From Amoebophrya sp. AT5.2 (Eukaryota > Sar > Dinophyceae > Syndiniales > Amoebophryaceae), in assembly GCA_005223375.1 (NCBI GenBank), contig RXOD01003987.1, positions 1 to 33,185 on the forward strand: a stretch of DNA of 33,185 bases, read 5' to 3'. Below the pieces are notes generated by a model. It saw only the letters and a program-made list of their open reading frames with translations, had not been told where the DNA came from and ran no database searches. Made by a program: the position numbers and the translations under genes. Position 1 is the stretch's first letter, and each line of letters starts with the position of its first letter. Positions 1 to 12,001 of this stretch are shown here, in pieces.

Positions 1-12
1 GGGGGGGGGGGG
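1..12. repeat. Homopolymer G run at the window edge
   Basis: Twelve G residues open the window. Nothing links them to a gene. A sequencing or assembly edge effect is as likely as real sequence. Confidence 0.6.
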
Positions 13-230
13 AACAACTTAGGGGACGCGGCACCCCCGGGGCGCATGACCCGAAGGTAGTGAATTTTTCCTTCACGATGCAGCTTACAAACCGATCCGC
101 GGGATCTTTGTGGAAGTTGTGAGCAACACGGATCTGGTGGTTGAGAAAAATATGATCTTGAAGTAGAAGATAGATTTTCGTGACCGATTACCGTGATCCT
201 GCATTTTCTTCATCTCCATTAGGAGTTGCG

Positions 231-678
231 CTAGAAGGAGCAAGCTCTGCGTTCCTTCTACTTCCGAAGCCACAACAATACTCAACAACACGCAGCGTTA
301 GCGTTTGTCCTGCTCCTGGGTGTGCGTCTCTGTGTGGTTCCACTCCCAACTTCGAAACATGCGGACGCGAATCCGCTCTGTCAAAAAAAAGCAGATCCTT
401 GCTTCGACGAAAGTGAGCGCAGATTTGTTTTTGATACAGTCGATGACTGCAAGAAAGTTTTTTCACGAGGCCGAGGCGTGCGGTCGCTAATCAATGAGAT
501 GCATGAGTTTTTAAAAAGCCGTTTACTTTCAACGCAGGTGCAGCTCTCTGATGTCTTTTTATTTTTTCAAAATCGCGGACGGTCATCACCATTCGCACGT
601 CGCTGCTACCAAAAATACCATCTTCACTATCTTCTCCAGAATCTTGATCTTCTCGCCTTTTGGTCCTGGTGGATTTGA
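231..678 (+). other. Possible plus-strand coding segment, no start codon seen
   Basis: An open plus-strand frame runs from about 231 to 678. It has a hydrophobic stretch (AALAFVLLLGVRLCVVPLP) followed by a Cys-containing segment with CQKKADPCFDESERRF and DDCKKVF. This would fit a signal peptide and the start of a secreted domain, but no ATG lies in front of it, so an upstream exon or chance would be needed. The part from 491 to 678 overlaps, on the opposite strand, a possible terminal exon of the giant gene. I do not recognise a family. Confidence 0.25.
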
Positions 679-700
679 CCGGTTTCGATGCAGCCAGCAA
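491..700 (-). other. Possible additional 3' exon of the giant gene
   Basis: The minus-strand frame here gives a charged, acidic sequence (KRREDQDSGEDSEDGIFGSS, then VRDFEKIKRHQ) that looks coding. The upstream exon (804-1199) contains a good donor, G|GTAAGTG, just before its stop at 804-806, so splicing into this segment is possible. I could not find an acceptor that keeps frame, and the two pieces may not be joined. Confidence 0.25.
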
Positions 701-803
701 TCCCAGTCCCGTTCACGATCCGTCGCCGTCGGTCAATCACCACAGACACGCGCCGGCGCACGGCCACACTGCTCAGCGTCTTTTGCTCGTTCTGCTCGTT
801 TTT

Positions 804-3800
804 TCACTTACCTTTCTTCCCGCCTACGGCTCCTTTTTCCTCATCCGCTACCGATGTCGACGATTCGGATTCAACCCCTGATTCGTTCCGACTTTCTGTG
901 CCTTGTCCCTGTCCGCCAGTTCCTGCTCCCACGACCTGAGGCTGTGGCGGTTTTTCCGGCTCTTCGAGAATCAGGATGTCGTCCAGCATTATGGTTGCGA
1001 AAAGGGACTCTGTTTTTCTTGAGGCTGCTGCCGGCGCATCAGCCCCAGCGACCGCCGCACTTCCACGGTCTTCCCCTTGCTCCGCTTGGTCGATCATGGT
1101 CGCCTGAATCCGCGCGCCGAACTTTTGCCACACAGCCCCGTCGAGCTCCTGCCGCAGCCCTAGCGCTCGCCGGTGAAACGCGAAAATGCCCGCGTCCAGC
1201 TTTATGGTGGGACCAGTTGGTAAGAAAGAAGTATACGAATAGATACGTATAGTAGCTGCTACAGTGGTGTAGTGAAATTTTTGCGGCGAGGGGGCTCTCC
1301 GGGGTCCCCGTTCTTTGGTCGTGGTCGTATAGAAAAGGGCTGCAGCACTAGGACCAGAGAAGGCTTTCCGCGGTCGGCAGCATGACACCTGACACCCCTA
1401 GCCCTAAACCTACATCCTAAACATAGCAAACCATAGACTGCTAACAATAAACCGCCACTCTAGAAGAGGAAGGCGCCCTTTTTTGCCCTGCTTGTGCTTT
1501 CACTTTCAGGCTCATCTAGCCCTAGACCTAGTCGAAATAGAACCATTTTAGCTCCTGGCTTTCCATGGCCTTCCTTTCCCTCTCAGTGACTCACTTTCCT
1601 CCCGCCGGCACCCCTGCTCCAAAGCATGGGGCATCTCCGAAATAAACGCCCGACGCGACCCGGCGCTTCGCGCCGTGCGGTCGCCATCTGACTGAGGAAA
1701 ATCGCGGGCACCCAAGTAGCGGGGGCCCGTTATCAGCAGTACTAACTTACCAGGTGGAGGTGCCCACTTACCGTTACCACCTGGTCTCGCTTCATAAGGT
1801 AGAGCTCCCGCAGGCGCTCCACGTCTCCGCTCTCGTTCGTTCGCTTCAGCAGGGCCAGCGCCAGCGGCAGCGCCCGCTGCGCGCTCAAGTACCCGTTTTG
1901 CAGGCAGAGCAGCTGCCGGCACAGCGGCCAGTTTTCCTCCTCTGTCCTGCCGAAGAGGATAGAGCCGACGAGCGCGGATTTCAAATCCAGCAGCGAGAAC
2001 TCCGCGTCGGTAAGCGTGCGCGCGAACGTAGGCTTGGCCTTCAGCAGCTGCACGCCAAACAGGGGCAGGGCGGTGGTGGGTGCGACCCACGTGAGCAGCG
2101 TCTTTGCCACGGCCCCGGTGCTGCCGAGCCGCTCGATTTCGGACTTCTGCAGGGGCTGGAAGTGGTGCCGAGTCGTCGGCTGCTTCGCGTGCGAATAGGC
2201 GGAGTAGGCGAGGAACGTGCTGGTGGAGGGCGGGGAACTCGCGTCTTCGGTCACGAGAACAAACTCCTCCTCCTCCTCGAAACAAGATCCTGTGTTCTTC
2301 TTGCCCCCGCCCACTGTTCCCATTTTTTCCTCTGCGACGAGCCCGGCTTTGCGAGTTGCCATCCGCTGTGCCCGCCAGGTCTGGTTGCCCGCGTCCACGA
2401 CGCTGGCCTTTTGCAGTTTCGCAACGGCCGCCTTCGCGGGGTCTGAACACGCAGGGAAGAGGTCGAAGACCTCCGGCAGGCACTCTAGTAGTTCGGAAAA
2501 CCCCCGCTCAGCGAGATCTGGCGCTTTCCCCGAGAACGCGAAGCCGTCTTCTTGTCCTCGGTTCTTGTCAACACCTCGCGAGGCGGCCGGCTCCAGAAAA
2601 TCGAGGATCGGAGCTCCGCTACCGAGATGGCTTCCGTACACCGCGAACGACTGCTGAAAGAATGCGAGCCAGCACCCCCGGTCGTTCACCTCAAACAGCT
2701 GCCTCTTGAGCAGCGCCCGCGTCAGAGGCATCTGCAGAAACAGCGAGTGCTTCAAGGTGGACGCGCTCCCAACGACAACTGCTTTTGGTTTTGAAGATTT
2801 TGATGTTCCTTGACCTTGCTTTCCAGACATAGCGGTTGTTCCCCCTTGTTCCGAGGAGGTTTTTATTTCGGCGTGTGGTCCCTCGAGAATGCGCAAGACC
2901 GCCTCGGAGTGGAAATCTTCCGCGATTCGTACGAGCTTCTCACGGTCGAGAGTGTGGTTGATGACAGTGAGTAACTGCTGCTTGAGGTCGATCGCGCCGC
3001 CATTTGCGCTGCCCTTCTTCCAGTAGTCGATGACCACTGCGAGCCGATCGCAGACTAGCTCTTCGTACGCTACCCCAAGGGCCGCAGTACTGGACATAGT
3101 ACTAGTTGATTCACTGTTTATTTTCGTTTTCAGCATGTGTCTCGTGCCCCCTGCGACGATCTGCGCAAACAGCCACTGGCGGTAGTCGCTGACGTCGGTG
3201 CGCGACTGCTGCGTTTGGGCCCAGACCTTGTGGGGGATGAAGTGCACGTAGTCCGCAACTTCTTCCACGCTCAAGATAACGTTCTGCTGCTCCCCTTTCG
3301 CGCCGCTGACCGGGTCCACCTTTGCCACGGTCGGCGCCAGAGCCCGCAGCCACTCTTCCGTCAGCGAGTGCAGCTGCCGCTTCAACAGGCTCAGCAGCAC
3401 GCCGGCGATTCTGTCCTTGCGCTCGCACGCCACAAACAGCCAGAAAATGCGCCCGTCGTGCGTGTACTTTTTCAGTTTCGCGGTCTTCTGCTCTTCCACG
3501 GAATAGTGTTTTCGTCCGGCGGAGGTGCCGGCTATTGTAGTACTTCCGCCCGTGTTCTTGCACCACTTCTGCGCCCACGCGCGGCTTGGCATCGAGAGCG
3601 CGGCTTTCGTGGTGTGGTTCTGCGACAGGAAGCCACGCAGGTACCGCAGTAGGAAGCGGTCCGCGAAGTGGTCGCCGAGGCTCCGCGGCGCCGTGTGCAT
3701 GTACGCGTCTGGCTTTGAGGGGTTGGCGTCCGCAATCTGCTCCACCAGGGTGTCCCACTCGCCGTCCTCCAGCCGTTGGAGTTGCGCGACGATCAGCGGC

Positions 3801-6800
3801 TTCGACGGGTTGTCGTCGTGCAGCTGCGTCACGCACAGAGCGAAAAGCACCTCGAGCGGCAGTTTGTCCTTCCCCGCGCGTTCCAACAGTGTCTGGATCA
3901 GCGTGTCGCGGTCGTTCTGTTCCAAACGCAGAAGCGCGCGCAGCGCGGCCTCCCGGATCGTCTTGCTGAAATCCGCGGCCGGCGACAGCACGTAGTGTAC
4001 CAGCGCGAAGATGTGCTTTTTGTCCACGTACTTCGCGTCCAGGAAGTCCGACAAGACCGTCGTGTTGGTCGAGTCCAGCTTTTTGCCCTGCCCGGACAGG
4101 CACCCGAACAGAACCAATTGCTCCTCGGAGTGCAACACGTTCTCATCGACGCGCACCCGGTCGCGCAGACTTGTCAGCAAGGTGTACACGATCTTGTTCC
4201 ACCCCGACTTCAGGATTTCCTGCGTGGACGCGCCGTCGCCCAGGTTGAACAGGGACGTGTACGTGGAGATCCGTTCCAACAGGTCGAAGATCTCGTAGAA
4301 AAAGCCGTCGATCTGGTCGGCCATGCGCGGCACGCACTTCGCCAAAATGTTCACGTACATCTCGGCGTTCGATTCCCACGTCTTCAGCAACCGCAACTGC
4401 GTGCCGGGTTGCAACACGCCGAAGCAGTTCACTTTCAGCTGGGAAAGCGTGGTCTGCTCGGTCACCGCCGTAAACAGGTTGGCGTGCGTCACGGAGAAGT
4501 TGTTGCCCCCGACCGTAGGCTGGATCACAGGAAGCTCGAGAAGCTTGCGCGGGTCAATCACCGCGCCGTGGTGCAGGAGGGTGAGGATCAGCGAGTCAAT
4601 GGACTTTGGCGACGTGCCATCATCATGCGCATCAGAAGTATTCTGTATTTCATCTTCGACATCGTTTTCGCTATCGACCTCTCCCACGACCCCGCTGTCG
4701 CTCGAAGATGCTGTAGTGGCCGAGCACGCGCTCGCCCCCGACGAGGAGCTCCGCGCGCCGAACTTGTGTGCGAAGTTGTCGATGATTTTGAGCGGATTCA
4801 AGTACACCCACCACTTCGCGGGCGCCAGCACGAACTCCGCGCTGTTCGGCAGCTCCTTCAGCTCGTTCAACGCCGCCTTGGCGATCCGCACCGCCGTCTG
4901 CTGCCGCTCCTCGTGGAAGGCCCTTTCCTCCGCGTTCAGAGCGGAGGAAATCGGCGTGAAGACCGCATTCTCGAGCCGGTCGAGCAACACCGGCAGGCAG
5001 CCCGGCAGCAGCTCGGGCAACACTTTCGTGATCAGGGCCAGGAGATCGTCCTCCTGCCCGACCGGGCAAATCGGGTTCCACTGCTCCAGGATGAGCTTCG
5101 TGGCGGCCTTGCGGAAAAACTTCCGCGCGTCGTTCTCGAGGAGGTCGACGAGCTGCGCCGGGGTGGCCGCCCGGAGAAAGTCCTCGAACACGGCGAGACC
5201 CTGCGCGCCGAAACGACGCAAGAAAGCAAGATCGGGCTCGCCGTCCACCTCAGTGCCTGGAGGTGCCGGTGCAGGTGCAGAAGAAGAAGTACCAGTGAGC
5301 GCTTCTTCCTCCAACTCTGCCCAGAACGAGAAGTCCGCCTCCACGCACTCGTCGCGGTCCAGGTAGCTCGAATACGCATGGAAGAATCCAAACTTGCAGC
5401 TGCGCATCACCTTTAGCTGCTCGAAACGCGTGAGGAACTTCGGGGACAGCCCCACCTCGGAAAACGCAGCCGCAGGCGCAACAACTGCAGCAGGCTCAAG
5501 TGGTGCTGCCACCGCTCCTGCGGTATCTTCACCTTCCAGACCGCCCGTGTCTTGTTCGTCTTCGTGATCGTGTCCGTCCCCTCCACCGAGCAAGTCCCAG
5601 GCACCTCCGCTCGTGGCAGCTCCTCCACCACCCACGTCGAGCTGTCTCGTGGCGACCGAACTCACGTCTAGCTCGCGTCCGAGATCGACGAACGAGGGCG
5701 AGAGAATCGAAGATCCCGCGGCCGCCCGTCCTCCGACTTCCTCACCCCTGAGAGGCACGGACGACGCCGACGGCGTCTTTGGCTCTGCCGCGTCGACACG
5801 ATCGCCGCCAGCACTTCCTCCTCCCGGTCCCGCAGCGCTTCCGTCCCCCTCCAGGAGCGCGTAAAACAACCGCGCCGCGCCTTCGTGCTTGACCTCGTCG
5901 ATGCTGAGTGCGTGTAGCATGTCCACTACGTCCACCGCCTTCCTCGCGTTCGCTTTGATGAGCGGGAACAAAAGCAGCAGCAGAATGTCGTCGCTGGGAA
6001 GTTTCACCGGGGCGGTCCCGGTGCCTGTGAGGCCAGAACCATGCTGGTAAGATCCGCCCGTTTTCCACTCGGGGACGAAGACTTTCGTGGCGAGAAATTG
6101 CGCCTTAGTAGTGGTGGAGAACTGCGGATGCTGCCCACCGAAGCCGGACGCCGCAGCTGGTGCGGTGCTCGCCAAGTCGAAATTTCCGCATTTGAGGGTG
6201 AATCGCGCGATGCGATCAAAATGCGAAAGGAGGAACCGGATTTTCTTGTCTGTGTCCACGGCCGCCATGAAGGCTTCCGCCGCACCCCCGAACAACTCCG
6301 CGAGGAAAAACTGGGCCTGCAACAGCCCCGCGATCACGGTTTTCACCAGGAAGACGTGGCACAACCGCTGCAGCTGCGGCTTCGCGGACCACCGGGCGTA
6401 CAGAATCGAGCTCATCTTGTCCACCACCTCCGGGCACAGAAACACGTGCGGCGGCAAAAGCGTGAGCCAGTTGGTGACGAGCTGGAAGTCGTCTTTTTGT
6501 TTCAGCTTCGCGATCTTCGGGAAGTGCTCCCGCAGCACCGCACAGAAATACTTCTCAGCCGCGCAGAACCTTCCCGTGATCTGCGCCGCCGGCAGCTGCT
6601 TCAGGTCGTCGCTGGTCAGCGCCGACAGCGGCCGAATGTCGACGTTCGTGTCCCAGCCAGAAGCGCGGCCCGGCGGCCTTTCCGCCCGCTGTCCCCACCG
6701 CACGTACGGCTTCGCGCCAAACTTCTCCGCGAACAATGCGGGGTGGTAGCCCCGCAGCCGTCCCATGACGCGCGCGTAGGTCGTCGGGTCCAGCCCGGCG

Positions 6801-9601
6801 CGGTGGGAGTCCGAAACCGCCATCTCCCGTTCCAGTTGCAGCGCGACGCGGTCGAAAACGACCTGGCGCAGCGACGCGACCTCGGGGTCTCCGCTCGACC
6901 TCGCCTCGTCCTCGAACGCCCCGACGTAGTGCCGATCCAACGGTCTCTTCCAGTCCGCGGCGAAGTGCAGGTGCTCCTGGGTGTCTTCCGCGGCCAAGAA
7001 CGCCCACGTGGCCTCCACAAACTCCCACGATTCGAACAGGTCGACCATTTGCAGCCAGATCTTCCCGATCTGGGCCGGGGCGCAGTACCCGACGATGACC
7101 TCGGCGAAGAACGAGGCCGCGTACTTCGACGTTGGAATCACATCCGCGTGGAAGTCATCGAGCCCGATCGCGGGCGCCTGATCTTCACGAAGAAGTGCAA
7201 GCACCTTTGTAGGCGTAGTTGACGGCCCGCCGGCCCCACCCCTTCCGCTGCCGGCGCCGGTCGTGGTGTAATTGCCGTACCGATCCAGTTGCGCCGTGGT
7301 CCAGCGAAACAACTTCTCGCGAAACTGCCGGCCATAGAGCCCGAACTTCCCCATCTTGCGCCTCTCGTTCAGCGCAATCCTGCCGATGTACAGATGAAAA
7401 ATCTTCATGCTGAAGTCCTCGACGCTCCGTGCGAACAGGTTCTCCAGGAACAGCCGATAGGTTTTGATACCCACGACGATGGTCTTTCCGTTGTTCTCTT
7501 TTAGTGCATCTCCTTGGGTACTAGCACCAGCGGGAACACCAGGATCATCCTGTAGTTGTGGAACCATGGCAACACAGGACGCTAAGAACCGAGTGCTGGA
7601 GCTGGTGGTCACGAAATACTGCGAAACTCCTGAGAGGGTGTGTTCGCGCACGTTGCGCTCCACTCCGGCCCCGAAGGGCGTGTGCCCACCAAACATCCCC
7701 GCAGCGCCTACTTGCCCCGGATTCGCGAACGACATGTTTTCCGCCGCCGTCTTGGGCAGCGCGAAGACAAGGTGCATCAACCGCTCTAGATTCTGCGCCA
7801 TCATGTTGGACGCCAGCGAGACCTTCGACGTCTCCAGACAGCCCCTCAGGAACGTTGTCAGGTGCCGCACCTGCTGGTCCGTGCGCAGGCCGCCGAACTG
7901 CTGCACGTGCGATGCGAGTATCGTCGTGACGCGTTTCACCGTCGACGGCTGCAGCCGCAGACCACCAGTGTCAAGCTCTCCCATCAGTATCGCAGACGCG
8001 ACCCAGGTTTGCAGTTTCTCCGGCCCGGCGGCAGCGGAGGCGAAGAATCCGTCGTAAGTCTTCAGGAGTTCGCGGAGGCAAATCGGGTTTGCATGCTGTT
8101 GTGTACGCACAGCAGACGTGTCTTCACTTCGGTTGTTATACTTCGAAGCTTCCGCCACTTCGAGCACGAACTCTGTGCCATCCCCGTTCGTGTCTACGTA
8201 TGTCTCAAGTAGCAGACGAATCAGATCATTTCGACCGCGCACCGTAATCTTTTCGGTCTGAACTTCTGGATCTGGCTCTACTTGCGATATTTTTTCTTGC
8301 GGTTCATCTTGCGGCGACGTGCTTAACGAATCCGTGCCGCCGGCCACCGCAGAAGAATTACCATTTTCCGCACTACTACCAGTTTTGTCGTTTTCTTTTG
8401 GGCCACCAACAGCTCGAGCCTCCATGCGACTGCTCGAGTTCGTCCTCACCATTTCGCCCCCCCGACGAGCCCCGAATTTTCCCCGGTTCTCGACCTCCAC
8501 CGCTCCCAGTGCGCTCTCCGGCAATGCCACCAGCCCGACCAACGCGCCCGGCTTCAACTTTTGGGCCACCGGCACCGCGTCCTCGCCCGGGAGGACGCAT
8601 GTGTGCCACAGCGGTTTGAAGTGCAACACGATCTCCAAGTACGATTTGCAGCGCCACCGCGAGTCCCGCATTTCCCTTTCACCGGTCGGCGCCTGCCAGA
8701 ACTCGCGAAACCAGAAACCGACTCTGGCCTTCTCGCCGTCCGTGAGCTGGTCCCGGTACCTCTGGATAAAGTCGTAGTCCTCGAGGCTCAACGGCGGTAA
8801 ATTCGAGGCGCTGCTCGTCCTCGCACCTTCAGCGGCCCGCGCTCTTGATGTTGTCACGAGAGCGCGGGTCGTCGCTCCTGGCCGTGTGGATGCCCCCGCG
8901 GCCAACATCTTGTTCCGGCGCAGAGAAGATTCCTCAGAGAGGTAATTACAGGAGTTGTTCGCCGAGTAATTTTTGCCCCCCGGAGCGCCTTCGCCTTCCT
9001 GCATGGTCTTGGTCGTCTCGTTCTCCACCACGACGAGCGGGATACACGAAAGCTTCACCTCAGCACTGCTGCTGGTAGTTCTGCTGGGACGGGTGATTTT
9101 CTTTGGTCCGCGTATCACAACCGCTGTCGGGACTTTCTTCGACGTCGCTGCAGCGTTCGCGGCCTTCCTGCGCGCCGCGACTAAAGCGTCGTCCATCTTC
9201 CGGATCAGAATGTAGTGCTTCAGCAAGGAGCCGATTGGAAGTATGGAATTCTTGTTCGCCTTCCCGTTCGTCAGCACGTGCTCCCCGTAGCACTCTTCCG
9301 ACTGCAGCTTCTTGTAGCCCGCGAAGAGCGTGTAGCCCCACTTGCGCATGAGCACAGAGACGAGAAGCCGTGCTGCGATCATGAGGTACTCTTTGCCGCA
9401 GCGCCCCAGAACCTCCATCAAACCCTGCTCGGAGTCGGCCTGCAGCGCGGCGCGGAGAAGCGTCGAGGGAGTAGGGACGTGGCGCTTCTTGCGGCGCTGG
9501 TGCTGGATGCTGGAAGGATCATTGTCCGCAAAACCGCCGGGTCCGGCTGGCGACGCGCCGCCTGAGCGTGCAACTTGATCTGCTGCAGCTGGCCTCGACA
9601 T
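804..9601 (-). CDS. Giant uncharacterised protein, about 2,735 residues, interrupted by an introner
   Basis: I do not recognise the family. The model joins exon 1790..9601 (2,604 codons, starting at the ATG at 9599-9601) to exon 804..1199 across a 590-nt intron that contains introner A1. The shared AAGC at both junctions keeps the frame and gives ..ELYLMK|LDAGIF... The first exon would otherwise stop at 1742-1744 inside the introner. The N-terminus is basic (QRRKKRH near residue 36). Most of the protein looks like helix-rich, repeat-type sequence with many Leu/Ala helices, broken by low-complexity linkers, including an acidic Gly/Asp/Glu-rich stretch near the middle. No catalytic motif or membrane segment is obvious, so a scaffold-type alpha-solenoid is only a guess. 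The C-terminus (GGKKGK) lies over a GTAAGT donor and may continue in a further exon. It is the last minus-strand gene before the left edge. Confidence 0.8.
1211..1786 (+). mobile_element. Introner element A1 (family A), intron of the giant gene
   Basis: The element is bounded by an inverted repeat: GACCAGTTGGTAAG at the left end and, reversed, GACCAGGTGGTAAC at the right. Internally it shares blocks with A2 and A3: ggggtcccc, a ctgca..actagga motif, an aagg..ttycgcggtcg block, acaataaaccgccactctag, and an ATGGGGCAT motif near the right end. The host junctions carry a short direct repeat (AAGC in the gene sense, at 1789-1792 and 1199-1202). Removing the 590 nt between equivalent repeat positions is in frame. 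Plus orientation is assigned by alignment with A2, so the element is antisense to its host gene. It has no coding capacity and would have to be mobilised by something elsewhere. Confidence 0.85.
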
Positions 9602-10147
9602 GCTGATGAAAACAATGATGTGAGAAAAAACTGTGAACAGAACAAAAAGACGTGAAACTGATTTGATTCCGCTCGTTAATCCACTATACTGAACTTAATA
9701 CCAAGATGATATAATTAAGCCTACGAAAACCGGAATCTACGCCATCAGTGTTTGAGAGTGAGCAAAAATGAATCTCCCGGGATGGATGCGTTGCTTGACT
9801 TCAAATGAAAAGAAGCGAGCAACCAAAAACAATGACAATGACAAAGCCAAGGAGGACAGCACTGACTCACTTCTACACAAGCATTTTTGAAACGAACGAT
9901 CTTCGTTGGAAGGAACCATGGGATGAATTTGAATGAGGTGCTGACATCAGCATCGTATTCGTACCGATACTGGATATAATTCTGGAGGAAGAACTGGAAC
10001 TAGTACTAAATAACCTTGTCACCGTGTCTGTTGACTGTTGCTGATTGACTCCCAACAAGCAGCACGGCGACTTTTGTTCCTGAAGGTTTCACGAAGGAAC
10101 AGAATCTTACTGCCGGAGCTAAGTAGTGCTATATCAATGAACTCTTT
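9602..10147. other. Intergenic, 5' side of the giant gene
   Basis: No convincing coding frame is seen on either strand. Just in front of the minus-strand ATG at 9601 the sequence reads TTTTCATCAG, a possible acceptor for cis- or trans-splicing of the 5' leader. The base composition is more AT-rich than in the flanking genes. Confidence 0.5.
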
Positions 10148-11383
10148 TTAGTAGTTTGTTTGACTCCTGATCAGCCAAGCCGCCAAGGCTTCCTTGTAGC
10201 CACCAGCGGCAGCGCGCCCTGCCTGCGGAGGCAGAAAAACAAGCGGTCCCGGCCGCCTCATTAACGGATGGCAAGTTGGCGGAAGATGCGATAAGTGGTA
10301 GCAACGAATGTATGCCATAGCCATTTCATTTTCATCTTCGTTCTTTACATGATCTGGACGATGCAACAAGAGGCCAAGCCCAGCTACTTTCATCAAGTTG
10401 ATGCAGTTTTCCAAGAAGTTCAAGTTTGTTGGTGCTCGGATACTACTCCAGATCCTACGATGTCTTTCCTGGGCTCTTCACCTGCCCGTCCCCCATATGT
10501 AACAGAGTCCAAAGTATCATCCACCTTCAAACAATCTTCGTGTACGTGTCTGAATAGAACCAACCATGGTGATCGAGCAGCAATCTTCGCGGCCCAGGGC
10601 CGTGATGCTGATGCGCTTTCAATTCTATAATTGTACTAGTCCTACCTCGAGGTCGAGGCAAAGGACCGTCTTCTGGTTCTACACACTCTTCTTTAGTATG
10701 CGGCAACGACTCGGGTAAGAGTTCCAAAGGAACTCCAGATACAAAAGCCGCTGGTGGTGGCGCTGGCCCTGGCGTTGTACTTGTACTAGCCGGAATCCGA
10801 CTGCGAGGACCGCGGATTTTGTCCCAGTAAGAGTACGTTTCTACGTCAAGTCCGAGTTGTACACCCTCCAACCACAATCCACTAGCGATCATCCATGTTT
10901 GTACGTTCAAGCTGATCTTGTTCATTCTACACAACTACTCTGGATAGCATTCCGTCGCTAATCTCCCCTCCGTACGTACTCGCAAAAATAAATAAGAATC
11001 TCCAACCATGACGATAGGGTTCTCGTCGTCCTTCTGGATGAATTCATCCTGAACGTGTTGGACGTGCAAGTACGTACTTTCCGACCCGGTTCACTTGAAG
11101 AATTAACTCGTCGAAACGAACTACTTATAAAGCTCAGTCAATCAGAATGAAAATGAATCTACTCAAGTTCACGTAGCTACGTTGTTGTATGCTTGTCGGA
11201 GAGGATTTTATACCAGGCTCGCGACTTTTCGGCGTTTTCTTTCGGGGTCTCCTTCAGCCTGAGCCCTTCCTTGCCCGTTCTTGTAGGCGTTGTCCACGTC
11301 CAACCATCGATAGAGGACGTAGGACTACGAGTATGTAGAGCTGCTGGATCTCTAGATACAGAACGACAGCAAGCAGTATACAT
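10148..11383 (-). CDS. Uncharacterised three-exon protein, about 269 residues
   Basis: I do not recognise the product. Three exons join in frame at canonical sites: 11181..11383 (ATG at 11381-11383), 10646..10926 and 10148..10473. Intron 1 (10927-11180) uses GTAGCT..GTGTAG and intron 2 (10474-10645) uses GTAGGA..AAGAG. The phases match (2/2 and 1/1). The middle exon begins TMNKISLNVQTWMIASG and holds a Pro/Ala-rich linker (PGPAPPPAA). The last exon is helical with a short hydrophobic run (VAGLGLLLHRP) and a Pro-rich tail. An upstream exon is possible: a minus-strand frame at 11699-11870 starts MGQAVGSQGGSSGW and continues into a hydrophobic segment (SLKLILLTLFLY) like a signal anchor. I could not connect the two. 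Confidence 0.55.
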
Positions 11384-11446
11384 AGTGGTTTCGTTTGAAA
11401 GTAAAAAAAAAATGTACGATAATTCAGTGTATAAATAATACAGAGC

Positions 11447-11486
11447 AGTCCTAGCATCCATCGGCTAGTCCTAGCATCCATCGGCT
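11447..11486. repeat. Perfect 20-bp tandem duplication
   Basis: The unit AGTCCTAGCATCCATCGGCT occurs twice head to tail at 11447-11466 and 11467-11486 with no mismatch. It lies upstream of the first inferred exon of the 10148-11383 gene. It may be a recent duplication or an assembly slip. Confidence 0.9.
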
Positions 11487-12001
11487 GTTCTCCTCCTGCT
11501 GCTGTTTCTCAATGAGTAGTGGCGTTTAGAGTGGACTTCTAAGCAGCATGAAACGGCAAACGAGAGTTGCTCACAGGGAGGTCGGAGGCATGGTATCCAG
11601 TACCCTGCTCACGGCGAATAGGCCTCGCATTCGGTCGTGGTGTTACTAAACAGGTCTAGTACGACTACGACTTGGACTTCGTCTTCGAGGACTACTACCT
11701 AGGACTTTGAAGGTTCGAGTTTTGCGTCACGGATAAAGTTGTGTAATGAGAGAGCCACCGCTAGATCGTGAGACCTGTACAGAAACAGCGTCAGCAGGAT
11801 CAGCTTCAGCGAGAAGAAAAAAAAAGACCAACCACTCGAGCCACCCTGAGATCCGACGGCTTGACCCATATGGGGTCGCAACTACAACAGACGCTCACTT
11901 ATGTTCCTTCGCTATATGAAGAAAGTGAGAAACCGCCAATAAGTACTACGAGCGTAAGTTCGTTATCGTTCGTTCGTACTTGAGCGAAGTTTTTTTCTTT
12001 C

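Noticed and set aside
3776..5416. Long plus-strand open frame (546 codons) opposite the giant gene
   Set aside because: It is the antisense shadow of a GC-rich coding exon. Its translation is dominated by Arg/Gln/Val typical of reversed coding, and it has no motif.
6041..7222. Plus-strand open frame (393 codons) opposite the giant gene
   Set aside because: Same reason: antisense of a continuous minus-strand frame with better composition and a signal for a long protein.
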